Below are positions 17,203 to 24,395 of a DNA stretch of 64,000 bases, in pieces. The DNA is from Chania fonticola_B (lineage in GTDB: Bacteria; Pseudomonadota; Gammaproteobacteria; Enterobacterales; Enterobacteriaceae). The stretch lies in the NCBI RefSeq assembly GCF_048537545.1, contig NZ_CP183218.1; one strand, 5' to 3'. The notes under the pieces are model-generated. The model was not told where the DNA came from, searched no databases, and saw nothing but the letters and a program-made list of their open reading frames with translations. The position numbers and the translations under genes are program-made. Every line of letters begins with the position of its first letter. Position 1 is the first letter of the stretch.

Positions 17203-17973
17203 TTTGTCCAATTAATATAAAAATGGTCTTCATATCTATGCAAGTGTGTATTATTGACATCACACTCAGAAAAAAACACTCATCATAATTTCATCAACTT
17301 TCATTTCATCTAAAACACCGATAATAACTACTTTACCTTTGGAGCAATTTACTTTCTTCCTCAATAAAAAACCGGCCGAATTAATTAGTCCAAGTGCATC
17401 CGTACTAGATTTTTTATGAGTGAAAAAACAGCTCATTCATTAATACTACCAATGTATTTTATTTCCCCCTTCTTATTGTTACTTATCAAAAAAAAGTATA
17501 AAAATCAATGTCATTAACACAAAAATTGCAAAAACTTTCTTTGTTCCACCTGTCCTATTATCCAGGATAGGAGTAATGTCCAGGTAAACATCTTCATAGT
17601 TCTTTGTAGTTACGTCATCAAGCCGAATAATTTTCGCCTCCGGTCTGATACTTAGTCCTACCCTCGGTGTAGTGACAATTAAATCTCCAATTTTCATTTT
17701 TTTTAAATAAAACCTCAAATCACTAAGGTTATTATTTAAACTGGCAGTAGAAACATCAATTGAAAACTCATCCCATAAATAGCTCTGAATTTCTTTTTTT
17801 GATACAATACGACCTTGCAACTCGATTAACAACACAAGCATTCTATCGGAAACTAGTGATATCTTACATTCGGTTTTTTCTGATGCAGGTAGGTAAAAAC
17901 CATTTCCCGGGATAAAAATAATAGTGTTCTCTATAAGATACTTTTTAGAGTCACTTATGATACATCCATTCAT
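17199..17973 (-). pseudogene. MarT-like winged-helix regulator, frameshifted in its membrane/periplasmic part
   Basis: The winged-helix head is intact (LVSDRMLVLLIELQGRIVSK, LIVTTPRVGLSIRP) and reads to the membrane segment, where the frame stops at 17479 (ILFFDK). Downstream, three shifted frames still spell the paralogue's periplasmic domain: NNKKGEIKYIGSIN; then VNCSKGKVVIIGVLDEM; then FSECDVNNTHLHRYEDHFY and INWTK, against CEVDGSYVYSCVNYYYLNGV in the intact copy. The restored end overlaps the FidL-like ATG exactly as in the first pair. Two of the shifts fall in T7-T8 runs. The encoded 164-residue product keeps DNA binding but loses the sensor. Sequencing error in the homopolymers cannot be excluded. 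Confidence 0.8.
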
Positions 17974-17984
17974 TCTACTAAAGC

Positions 17985-18803
17985 CTATAGATAATTAATA
18001 ATCAGTGCTGTTGATGAGTTATATATTCCCGCGACTGGATTGTTCGCAGACAAGACCGCAGATAATACGTGTTCAGTATTCCCCTTTGATATATTAATGG
18101 TTGACCCTAATGGCTTGCCATCTATTGAAAGGTTTGCCGCAAGCCCTGAGCCAAGAGATACCAATGCCCCTCCCGCGGATCCAGAAATCGTTACTGTAAC
18201 ATTTCCATCACAATTCATGTTAAAGTTGGTGCTAGCCGATTTTCCGTTCGCATCAACAGCATCAATCTTGCCGTAATCAATTGTTAATGCTTCTTGGATT
18301 ATCTGACAGCGATATGCAGAAACTGGTATTGAGGTGCAACGAAAAGGATCTCCTGGCCCATATATAATACCATTCCAATATCCTGTGGGCGAATTGGTAT
18401 TCGCAAGCGCAATTCTCATACCAACACATCCTCCAGCAAAATTCATGTTACTGAATGTCCTTTCAAAAACAGTATGTAAACCATATTGTTGAAACCACAA
18501 GTCAGATGCTTGCTGGAATGTAATTCCATAATTGACAAGCGCTTTTCCATTAGCCCAGTTTATCCCACCAGGCCCGACAGTGGCGAACACCAAACTATTT
18601 GATAATCTATCATTTGTATTAGTTTGCCTGATAGGAATCATTTCAATAGTGGCTATTACTTTTGAGCCAGCTCCTACAGGAATTATTTCACTTGATGTCA
18701 CAACTGGCCATAGAATAATATCACCCACAGCACTTAGCACTTGTGCACTGATAATTGACATAGTTATCACAGCAAGGGTTTTTATTTCTCTTGAAATCTT
18801 CAT
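17985..18803 (-). CDS. MrpH-like fimbrial tip adhesin of the broken cluster
   Basis: 272 residues; signal peptide ends AQVLSA; ribosome site GGTGGAT before ATG. Two-domain layout: an N-terminal receptor-binding domain with a conserved disulphide pair (AGGCVGMRIA ... PFRCTS), and a C-terminal pilin-type domain (YRCQIIQEALTIDYGKI ... NMNCDGNVTVTISGSAGG ... IYNSSTALIINYL). It occupies the same last position as the adhesin of the intact cluster (48560-49387), but lacks that protein's HxH zinc motif, so its ligand should differ. The upstream operon has lost its usher, so it is unlikely to be assembled. Confidence 0.7.
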   Translation of the reverse strand: MKISREIKTLAVITMSIISAQVLSAVGDIILWPVVTSSEIIPVGAGSKVIATIEMIPIRQTNTNDRLSNSLVFATVGPGGINWANGKALVNYGITFQQASDLWFQQYGLHTVFERTFSNMNFAGGCVGMRIALANTNSPTGYWNGIIYGPGDPFRCTSIPVSAYRCQIIQEALTIDYGKIDAVDANGKSASTNFNMNCDGNVTVTISGSAGGALVSLGSGLAANLSIDGKPLGSTINISKGNTEHVLSAVLSANNPVAGIYNSSTALIINYL

Positions 18804-18904
18804 TTATCCACCAATAGAAGTTTAACGATTTATATAATTTTCATAGGGTGCATCGTGTTATTAGTCACTATGCTTTTCAAGAAAAAATCACTCATAATCA
18901 AGAC

Positions 18905-18912
18905 TAAAAGTA
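18905..18912. repeat. 8-bp target duplication of the first IS1 copy
   Basis: TAAAAGTA at 18905-18912 is repeated at 19677-19684, directly flanking the element at 18913-19676. This is the expected IS1-type target duplication and proves a simple insertion at this point. Confidence 0.9.
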
Positions 18913-18963
18913 GGTCATGACGCCGAGTTAGTGTTATTGTATGCTTCGCTTTTTGGATGACTG

Positions 18964-19239
18964 ATGGCAAAGGTTGATGTGGTTTGTCCCCGCTGTTCTG
19001 AAACTCAGGGTGTGATCAGAAACGGTCATTCCAGCTCAGGAACGCAGCTCTATCGCTGCAAACTATGCCTGAAGACCTTCCAGCTCAGCTATCGCTACAA
19101 CGGAGCTAAACCCGAAACCCATCAGACCATTATTGATATGGCGATGAACGGCTCCGGATGCCGCGATACCGCAAGGGTATTGAAGATAAGCCTCAACACC
19201 GTTCTCCGTCATCTAAAAAACTTGCCCCGCATCAGGTAG
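18964..19239 (+). CDS. insA: IS1 InsA (transcriptional repressor / first part of the transposase)
   Basis: 91 residues. The N-terminal zinc-finger-like CPRCSETQGVIRNGHSSSGT ... YRCKLCLKTFQ is followed by a helix-turn-helix (GCRDTARVLKISLNTVLRHL). InsA alone binds the element's ends and represses. A -1 slip at CTAAAAAAC (19215-19223) near its end fuses it to InsB to make the active transposase. Confidence 0.93.
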   Translation: MAKVDVVCPRCSETQGVIRNGHSSSGTQLYRCKLCLKTFQLSYRYNGAKPETHQTIIDMAMNGSGCRDTARVLKISLNTVLRHLKNLPRIR

Positions 19240-19661
19240 CGCAAAACGTTGAGCCAGGGGCAGAAGTCGTTATCTGCTGTGAAGCCGATGAGCAGTGGTC
19301 GTATGTCCGCTGTAAAGACAATCCGCGCTGGCTGTTTTATGCCTATGACCGTATCCGCAAACGTGTTCTCGCCCATGCATTTGGCCCACGTAACGCTCTG
19401 ACATTGCAGCGTCTTCTGGCTTTACTGAGTCGGTTTAACATTGCCTTCTACATGACCGATGCATGGCCGGTCTATCAGACGCTGCTGGCCTCAACCAGCC
19501 ATGTTATCAGCAAGAAATATACTCAGCGGATAGAACGACATAATCTGAATCTGAGAACTCACATCAAACGCCTTGCCCGCAAAACCATCTGCTTCTCAAA
19601 GTCAGAAGAGATGCACGATAAGATCATCGGTTCGTATCTGACAATCAACCACTACCACTAA
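19158..19661 (+). CDS. insB: IS1 InsB (catalytic transposase part)
   Basis: 167-residue reading frame overlapping insA by 82 nt. It carries the acidic catalytic residues of the IS1 transposase in CEADEQWSYV, FYMTDAWPVY and the IERHNLNLRTHIKRLARKT block. It is normally produced as the InsAB' frameshift fusion. No stop or deletion is seen, so the copy looks active. Confidence 0.93.
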   Translation: MPRYRKGIEDKPQHRSPSSKKLAPHQVAQNVEPGAEVVICCEADEQWSYVRCKDNPRWLFYAYDRIRKRVLAHAFGPRNALTLQRLLALLSRFNIAFYMTDAWPVYQTLLASTSHVISKKYTQRIERHNLNLRTHIKRLARKTICFSKSEEMHDKIIGSYLTINHYH

Positions 19662-19668
19662 ATCTGCG

Positions 19669-20223
19669 TCACGACCTAAAAGTAGCAATTGAATTAAACG
19701 AACCGCGTTGAATATTTTTATGTGCTATCGCCTCGGGCTCAGCTTGAACATAGGCTTGCAATTTTATCGAGCTATTACCATCCACCAATCGATTTCCTTT
19801 ACTGGCCTGATTGACAGGAAGTAATTCACCTTTCGAAGTCTCAATTCCAATCGCGACACCAGCTGCCTGGCTCGAACTACTCAGCGCCAGTAAACCAGGT
19901 AAGGCACTGCTTTCCTCTCCCAGGAAAGTGACTTTAACACTATTCCCCAGGCTGATATCGCAGTTAATCAGGGACAGCTCAAACTTTTGGCCATGTGTAC
20001 GGGTATTGATATACAAATATTTATCCAGCACGGTACCAAAATCCAGTTGGATTATTTCTGCTCCAGGTGGAATAACGCAAGGTTCAGCAACTAACGCCCC
20101 GTGAAAGCGTATATTATCCACCGTCAGAGCTGATGTAACCGGCATCAATGATAATCCCAGCACCGCCAATAGCCATTTAATATGAAGACCCCCGTTCGGT
20201 TTCACCTTTTTGCCCTCTTTCAT
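19669..20223 (-). pseudogene. MrpG-like minor pilin, C-terminus replaced by IS1 insertion
   Basis: Signal peptide (LLAVLGLSLMPVTSA) and pilin fold aligning along its length with the intact 49467-49997 protein (VDNIRFHGALVAEPC against VDNVRFRGALVADPC; LDKYLYINTRTHGQ against VEKYLYINTRTLGV). The frame now ends SIATFRS, the last residues coming from IS1. Removing the IS and one target copy restores SIATFSLDYE and a stop at 18888-18890, matching the intact paralogue's ATFLLEYE. The lost C-terminal strand with its penultimate Tyr is what the chaperone binds, so the product should be unusable. The ATG overlaps the upstream stop (ATGA). Confidence 0.85.
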
Positions 20224-20708
20224 TGGTAATCCGCCGTCAGCGTGGCTATCGCCTCAAACTGTCCTTCAGATAACGTCCCCTCAGGGTCTTGCACTGGCAC
20301 CGCTTGTAACAGCAACTTGCCACCACGAGGTACGGTAATCGGCGTATGGAGGACAAACGGCTGGCCATTTTGCAATAGCCGGATTCCGAGCCCTACGATA
20401 GTAGTCTGGACCGCCGCGGTATCAAAAGAGGTAACGGAACCGCTCACTGTCAAGCGCATTTCCCACGGGTTGCTGCCCGGATCGCAGTCGATGTTGTAGT
20501 CAATCGTTTTCAGGTAATTCACTCCATCGACTTTAGAGATCCCTACGCGCCTCTGGAAGTCGACGTCGATCATGCCGCCACTGTTTATCGTACATGGTGG
20601 TGGTTCAATTAGCGTGCCGCTAAAGGACATACTGCTGGCCGCCAGCACAAAGTGACATGGCAAAAAAATTACCAGCAGCAGTAGTATTAAAACTGAATAC
20701 TTTGCCAT
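20220..20708 (-). CDS. MrpF-like minor fimbrial subunit (broken cluster)
   Basis: The start at 20708 (MAKYSVLILLLL) is chosen for AGGAG at 7-nt spacing. Signal peptide ends FVLAA. The mature pilin begins SSMSFSGTLIEPPPCTINSG and ends in the pilin strand ATLTADYQ. It is collinear with 50012-50500 of the intact cluster (MRFRGTLLEPPPCSINSGN). Exported via Sec and normally chaperone-bound in the periplasm. Intact as a gene, but its operon lacks an usher and its promoter end. Confidence 0.8.
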   Translation of the reverse strand: MAKYSVLILLLLVIFLPCHFVLAASSMSFSGTLIEPPPCTINSGGMIDVDFQRRVGISKVDGVNYLKTIDYNIDCDPGSNPWEMRLTVSGSVTSFDTAAVQTTIVGLGIRLLQNGQPFVLHTPITVPRGGKLLLQAVPVQDPEGTLSEGQFEAIATLTADYQ

Positions 20709-20722
20709 TGCCATTCTCCTGC

Positions 20723-21238
20723 TCACTGATATTCCACAACCATCGTCGCGGTAGCGGCAAAGACCCCGCCTGCCAAGGTTGTTCCTAGGCGCTTCACCGG
20801 GACTGCCTGCAAAACGGGGAAGTTAGGATAAGTGAAATTTAACCAACTATTCACCGGCACTGGCGTCGTACCGTTAACTAGAGAAATAGCCAGATTATCT
20901 TTAGTAGTTTGCAGGGCTCCATTACCAAATCCGGAATCTACTCCCTTTATCTGCATTTTCATGGCATTGGATATCTGGCCGGTACAAGTCATCGAATAAG
21001 TCACCGGCTGAAGATAATTACTACCATCAACACGGGTTGTCATCACCGCATCCGTAAAACTAACCTCAATCGGATTATTATTGTTAATGACACATTTAGG
21101 AGTAACAAATATGGTTACACTCACTGTGACTGTAGTCAAAGCCAGCGCCGGCATGTTACTAAATAACATCATCAACCCGATAAAAGAAAAGAAAAACCCA
21201 CATCGAGCCCGCACAATTGTATTGTCAGTTCTACTCAT
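20723..21238 (-). CDS. MrpE-like minor fimbrial subunit (broken cluster)
   Basis: The start at 21238 (MSRTDNTIVRARCGFFFSF) follows GAGAGAGC; the frame is open further upstream, but that part overlaps the chaperone end. The signal peptide is followed by a pilin domain: VTIFVTPKCVINNNNPIEVS, VMTTRVDGSNYLQPVTYS, and ending ATATMVVEYQ. It matches 50514-51050 (IDGVNYKQTIAYSLSC, PNQPVLYAVPVKRSG against PNFPVLQAVPVKRLG). Confidence 0.78.
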   Translation of the reverse strand: MSRTDNTIVRARCGFFFSFIGLMMLFSNMPALALTTVTVSVTIFVTPKCVINNNNPIEVSFTDAVMTTRVDGSNYLQPVTYSMTCTGQISNAMKMQIKGVDSGFGNGALQTTKDNLAISLVNGTTPVPVNSWLNFTYPNFPVLQAVPVKRLGTTLAGGVFAATATMVVEYQ

Positions 21239-21284
21239 GCTCTCTCTCTGCATATGTCGATGGAGCGTTATTCGCATCCATCGG

Positions 21285-21630
21285 TTAACGTGCGGACTTG
21301 ACCGGCTGAGCCTGACAGTTATTACCACTGCATGTAAACTGCAACTGCGGCCGTGCACCATAGTCATTGATGTAAGTCAGCACAGGGTTATTACCTAGCT
21401 CAGCACTACCGGTTTTCAACATTCCCTGGCTGAAGGGAGCAAGCATCAAGGGTTCAAAGTTTTTCACCGGTTGCCCATTAACACTGCTGCTGCCATCAAC
21501 CAGTGTTGTATAGTATGGTGTCGGGTTATTAACCTGGTACTGGCGCCCCTGCCGGGTTAATGTCAGTTTTTCCTGCCACGGCGTAAGCATTGTTGTTGGA
21601 GTCACCTGAAGCGCTTTTGGCCGGTAAAAG
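21285..21630 (-). pseudogene. Fimbrial chaperone (MrpD-like), C-terminal half only, cut by IS1 copy 2
   Basis: From the IS boundary the frame reads FYRPKALQVTPTTMLTPWQE, then NNPTPYYTTLVDGSS and PVLTYINDYGARPQLQFTC. This aligns with residues ~145-250 of the intact PapD-type chaperone at 51115-51876 (FYRPKALVKTVTEMATPWQD; NNPTPYYVTLVDAGS; PVLTYVNDYGGRPVLTFRC). The signal peptide and first Ig domain, including the subunit-binding Arg/Lys region, are gone. An internal ATG could give a 106-residue product, but it would not be a working chaperone. Confidence 0.88.
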
Positions 21631-21645
21631 GGTCGTGACGCAGAT

Positions 21646-22149
21646 TTAGTGGTAGTGGTTGATTGTCAGATACGAACCGATGATCTTATCGTGCATCTCT
21701 TCTGACTTTGAGAAGCAGATGGTTTTGCGGGCAAGGCGTTTGATGTGAGTTCTCAGATTCAGATTATGTCGTTCTATCCGCTGAGTATATTTCTTGCTGA
21801 TAACATGGCTGGTTGAGGCCAGCAGCGTCTGATAGACCGGCCATGCATCGGTCATGTAGAAGGCAATGTTAAACCGACTCAGTAAAGCCAGAAGACGCTG
21901 CAATGTCAGAGCGTTACGTGGGCCAAATGCATGGGCGAGAACACGTTTGCGGATACGGTCATAGGCATAAAACAGCCAGCGCGGATTGTCTTTACAGCGG
22001 ACATACGACCACTGCTCATCGGCTTCACAGCAGATAACGACTTCTGCCCCTGGCTCAACGTTTTGCGCTACCTGATGCGGGGCAAGTTTTTTAGATGACG
22101 GAGAACGGTGTTGAGGCTTATCTTCAATACCCTTGCGGTATCGCGGCAT
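21646..22149 (-). CDS. insB: IS1 InsB, copy 2
   Basis: Encodes a protein identical to the InsB of copy 1 (167 residues, catalytic blocks CEADEQWSYV and FYMTDAWPVY). It is expressed as the C-terminal part of an InsAB' frameshift product. It looks intact. Confidence 0.93.
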   Translation of the reverse strand: MPRYRKGIEDKPQHRSPSSKKLAPHQVAQNVEPGAEVVICCEADEQWSYVRCKDNPRWLFYAYDRIRKRVLAHAFGPRNALTLQRLLALLSRFNIAFYMTDAWPVYQTLLASTSHVISKKYTQRIERHNLNLRTHIKRLARKTICFSKSEEMHDKIIGSYLTINHYH

Positions 22150-22343
22150 CCGGAGCCGTTCATCGCCATATCAATAATGGTCTGATGGGTTTCGGGTTTA
22201 GCTCCGTTGTAGCGATAGCTGAGCTGGAAGGTCTTCAGGCATAGTTTGCAGCGATAGAGCTGCGTTCCTGAGCTGGAATGACCGTTTCTGATCACACCCT
22301 GAGTTTCAGAACAGCGGGGACAAACCACATCAACCTTTGCCAT
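22068..22343 (-). CDS. insA: IS1 InsA, copy 2
   Basis: Identical in protein sequence to InsA of copy 1 (91 residues; CPRCSETQG zinc-finger-like start and GCRDTARVLKISLNTVLRHL helix-turn-helix). It overlaps insB at the slippage site. Confidence 0.93.
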   Translation of the reverse strand: MAKVDVVCPRCSETQGVIRNGHSSSGTQLYRCKLCLKTFQLSYRYNGAKPETHQTIIDMAMNGSGCRDTARVLKISLNTVLRHLKNLPRIR

Positions 22344-22386
22344 CAGTCATCCAAAAAGCGAAGCATACAATAACACTAACTCGGCG

Positions 22387-22518
22387 TCATGACCTGGTTT
22401 TCCCATGGCGGGTGACATAAATGGTGACTGTATTATCACCTGCTGTTTCAGCGTAAGCCAACAGCGGACTAAAAATAAGTGAAGACAATAGAGCAAGTAA
22501 TAGTGAAAACCGTTTCAT
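22387..22518 (-). pseudogene. Histidine phosphatase family protein, N-terminal fragment cut by IS1
   Basis: The ATG at 22518 follows AGGA with 7-nt spacing and opens a signal peptide (MKRFSLLLALLSS ... LAYA). After that comes DNTVTIYVTRHGKT, the RHG catalytic motif of the phosphoglycerate-mutase/acid-phosphatase superfamily. The frame enters IS1 copy 2 after the Thr and ends RS. About 40 of roughly 200 residues remain. Ordinary family members of this type are periplasmic phosphatases. Confidence 0.8.
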
Positions 22519-22971
22519 GGTTATTTCCTCAATGGTGTTGGTTTGTATCATTGTTAGCCTTCCGTAGATGTCCCCTATCTCCATCCATAACTCTTTCGTT
22601 AGTTATTCATATTTCATCATTGCCTTCTTTATCCGTTACCGGAATGCCCTCTGCTACCTGCTTGTTGTATCAACTGATTTTCAGGCAAAAAAAAACCTAA
22701 ACCTCTGGTGGCGTGCTAGCTAATAGCCAACACCACCAGAGGTTTAGGTTTTGCCTGTTAAACAGTAACAATCCTAATTTACAGTCCAATACGCTATCAG
22801 TTTGATAAATGAATGCAAGAAATCAAATCGTTAAAAGTAGAAACTGTGATCAAATTAACGTTAAGCTGATTTTTAGCTGTTTAACACTGCGAGATAAGTC
22901 TCAACTATATTTTCAATGTTATGGCCTGATCAACAGGCTGTACGAACTCCCACTCGGCAAAAGAGGATCAG
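22519..22971. other. Intergenic region between the histidine phosphatase fragment and the M24-like gene
   Basis: 453 nt with no gene seen. It holds the strong hairpin at 22690-22752 (listed separately) and presumably the divergent promoters for the two flanking genes. The M24-like start has AGAGGA 4 nt upstream. Confidence 0.5.
22690..22752 (-). terminator. Strong intrinsic-terminator-like hairpin with T9 on the minus strand
   Basis: CCTAAACCTCTGGTGG (22696-22711) pairs perfectly with 22733-22748, 21-nt loop. On the minus strand it is followed by nine T (plus A run 22687-22695); on the plus strand by four T. It lies upstream of the histidine phosphatase fragment, where no minus-strand gene needs ending. 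It could end a short unannotated RNA starting in 22760-22970, or serve as a bidirectional barrier. Confidence 0.65.
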
Positions 22972-24363
22972 ATGAAAAACCAGCAAGTAAGCTTAAAAAC
23001 CATCCCAGAGCCGCAAAAGGACTGTTCTGGCGTACCCGTTGCACTAACAGATGAAACCATCCAACAAAGAAAAGCCAACATCCTCAGCAGGATGAAGCAG
23101 CGTGGGCTTGATCAACTGGTGATTTACTGTGATGTCGAGCACGGTGGCAATTTTGAATATCTGGTCGGCTTTTTCACCCGTTTTGAAGAGGCCTTATTGA
23201 TTATCAACGCCGATGGCGAAATGACGCTGGTGCTGGGAAACGAAAATCTCAATAAGGTCAGCAAAGCGCGAATTCAGGCCAAGGCGGTGCATCTTTCTCA
23301 ATTTTCACTGCCGAATCAACCCGGTAGAAGCGATAAGTCGATTAAGGAACTGCTGGTTGAAGCCGGCATTCGGGAAAATGCCCGCACCGGCCTGGTTGGC
23401 TGGAAGATGTTTACCAACGGGCCAGAGATCGACAAGAAAATCTATGATCTCCCCTCATTTATTGTCGATACCCTCCGCAACATTGTCGGTGATGAAGCCT
23501 GTTTATCCAATGAGACCGACTTGTTTATCGGCGAGCACGGGGTAAGAACGGTCAATAATGCCAACGAGGTGGCCCACTACGAGTATGGTGCTGCATTAGC
23601 CTCCGATTGCATTCTGGATGCCATGAATAAGCTGGCGCCAGGCGTCACAGAGCAGCAGTTAGGGGATTGCCTGGTGCGCTTTGGCCAGCACCCGAGTATC
23701 GTGACCATTGCTGCCAGCGGCCCACGCTTCATTAAAGGTAACCTGTTCCCAACCGACAACACCGTGAAGTACGGTGATACGATCTCGCTAACCGTAGGCT
23801 ATCGCGGCGGGGCCTCCAGCCGGGCGGGTTATGCGGTAAATGCTAATGGTGAGTTATCAACAGAGGCGAAAAACTATCTGGATGCGGTCGCCAAGCCCTA
23901 CTTCTCTGCCTATGCCCACTGGCTTGAAGTGATTAGCGTTGGCATGCGTGGCGGCGAGCTGTTCGATCACGTGGAAGCGGTCTTACCGCGCTTAAAGTAC
24001 GGTTGGTCGCTGTGCCCAGGGCACTTGACCGCTGAAGAGGAGTGGATGTCTTCGCCCATTTATCAAGGCTCTCAGCAAAAGCTGTTGAGCGGCATGATCC
24101 TGCAGATTGATATTATCCCTTCAGTGCCCAACTTTGGTGGCGTTTCTGCCGAAAGCACCGTGCTACTGGCGGATGAACAGCTGAAATTGGAGCTCCAACG
24201 CCAGTATCCGCAGCTATGGCAGCGGATGCAGCAGCGTAGAAAATACCTGATCGAAACATTGGGGATAACGCTGTCAGCGGATATCTTGCCGATGTGCAGC
24301 ACCGTTGCCTATTTGCGCCCTTATTTGCTGGACAAGGACAGCGCTTTTGTCTGCCAGAGCTGA
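22972..24363 (+). CDS. M24-family peptidase/creatinase-like protein lacking most metal ligands
   Basis: 463 residues. An N-terminal creatinase-type domain (~30-180: RMKQRGLDQLVIYCDVEHGG, EYLVGFFTRFEEALLII) is followed by a pita-bread C-terminal domain (~195-430). Aminopeptidase P normally has two Asp, one His and two Glu as metal ligands. Here the first Asp position reads SLTVGYRGG (Thr) and the second ASSRAGYAV (Ser). His remains (CPGHLTAEE), Glu-1 is Asp (LQIDIIP) and Glu-2 remains (GVSAEST). So it probably does not hold the dinuclear metal centre and may act metal-free like creatinase, or be a binding protein. It is divergent from, and convergent in 3' end with, the NRPS operon. A role with the peptide is possible but only positional. 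Confidence 0.75.
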   Translation: MKNQQVSLKTIPEPQKDCSGVPVALTDETIQQRKANILSRMKQRGLDQLVIYCDVEHGGNFEYLVGFFTRFEEALLIINADGEMTLVLGNENLNKVSKARIQAKAVHLSQFSLPNQPGRSDKSIKELLVEAGIRENARTGLVGWKMFTNGPEIDKKIYDLPSFIVDTLRNIVGDEACLSNETDLFIGEHGVRTVNNANEVAHYEYGAALASDCILDAMNKLAPGVTEQQLGDCLVRFGQHPSIVTIAASGPRFIKGNLFPTDNTVKYGDTISLTVGYRGGASSRAGYAVNANGELSTEAKNYLDAVAKPYFSAYAHWLEVISVGMRGGELFDHVEAVLPRLKYGWSLCPGHLTAEEEWMSSPIYQGSQQKLLSGMILQIDIIPSVPNFGGVSAESTVLLADEQLKLELQRQYPQLWQRMQQRRKYLIETLGITLSADILPMCSTVAYLRPYLLDKDSAFVCQS

Positions 24364-24395
24364 GCGATCGGCCGTAGAGAACGGCAACGAGTAAA

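Larger units (their letters stand above)
18913..19676 (+). mobile_element. IS1-family insertion sequence, copy 1 (764 bp)
   Basis: The ends are imperfect inverted repeats: GGTCATGACGCCGAGTTAGTG at the left, GGTCGTGACGCAGATTTAGTG read inward from the right. It carries overlapping insA and insB joined by an A6C slippage site, and is flanked by an 8-bp duplication. It lies inside the 3' end of a fimbrial gene and is identical in its coding products to copy 2 at 21631-22394. Confidence 0.95.
21631..22394 (-). mobile_element. IS1-family insertion sequence, copy 2 (764 bp, inverted relative to copy 1)
   Basis: Same length and end repeats as copy 1, on the opposite strand. The flanks do not match: GGTAAAAG on the left (21623-21630), TGGTTTTC on the right (22395-22402). 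The left flank is the middle of a chaperone gene and the right flank the start of an unrelated histidine phosphatase gene. The missing target duplication and two half-genes indicate a deletion ending at this IS. Confidence 0.93.

Noticed and set aside
21623..22402. Target-site duplication for IS1 copy 2
   Set aside because: The 8 bp on each side (GGTAAAAG and TGGTTTTC) do not match, so simple insertion was rejected in favour of deletion.
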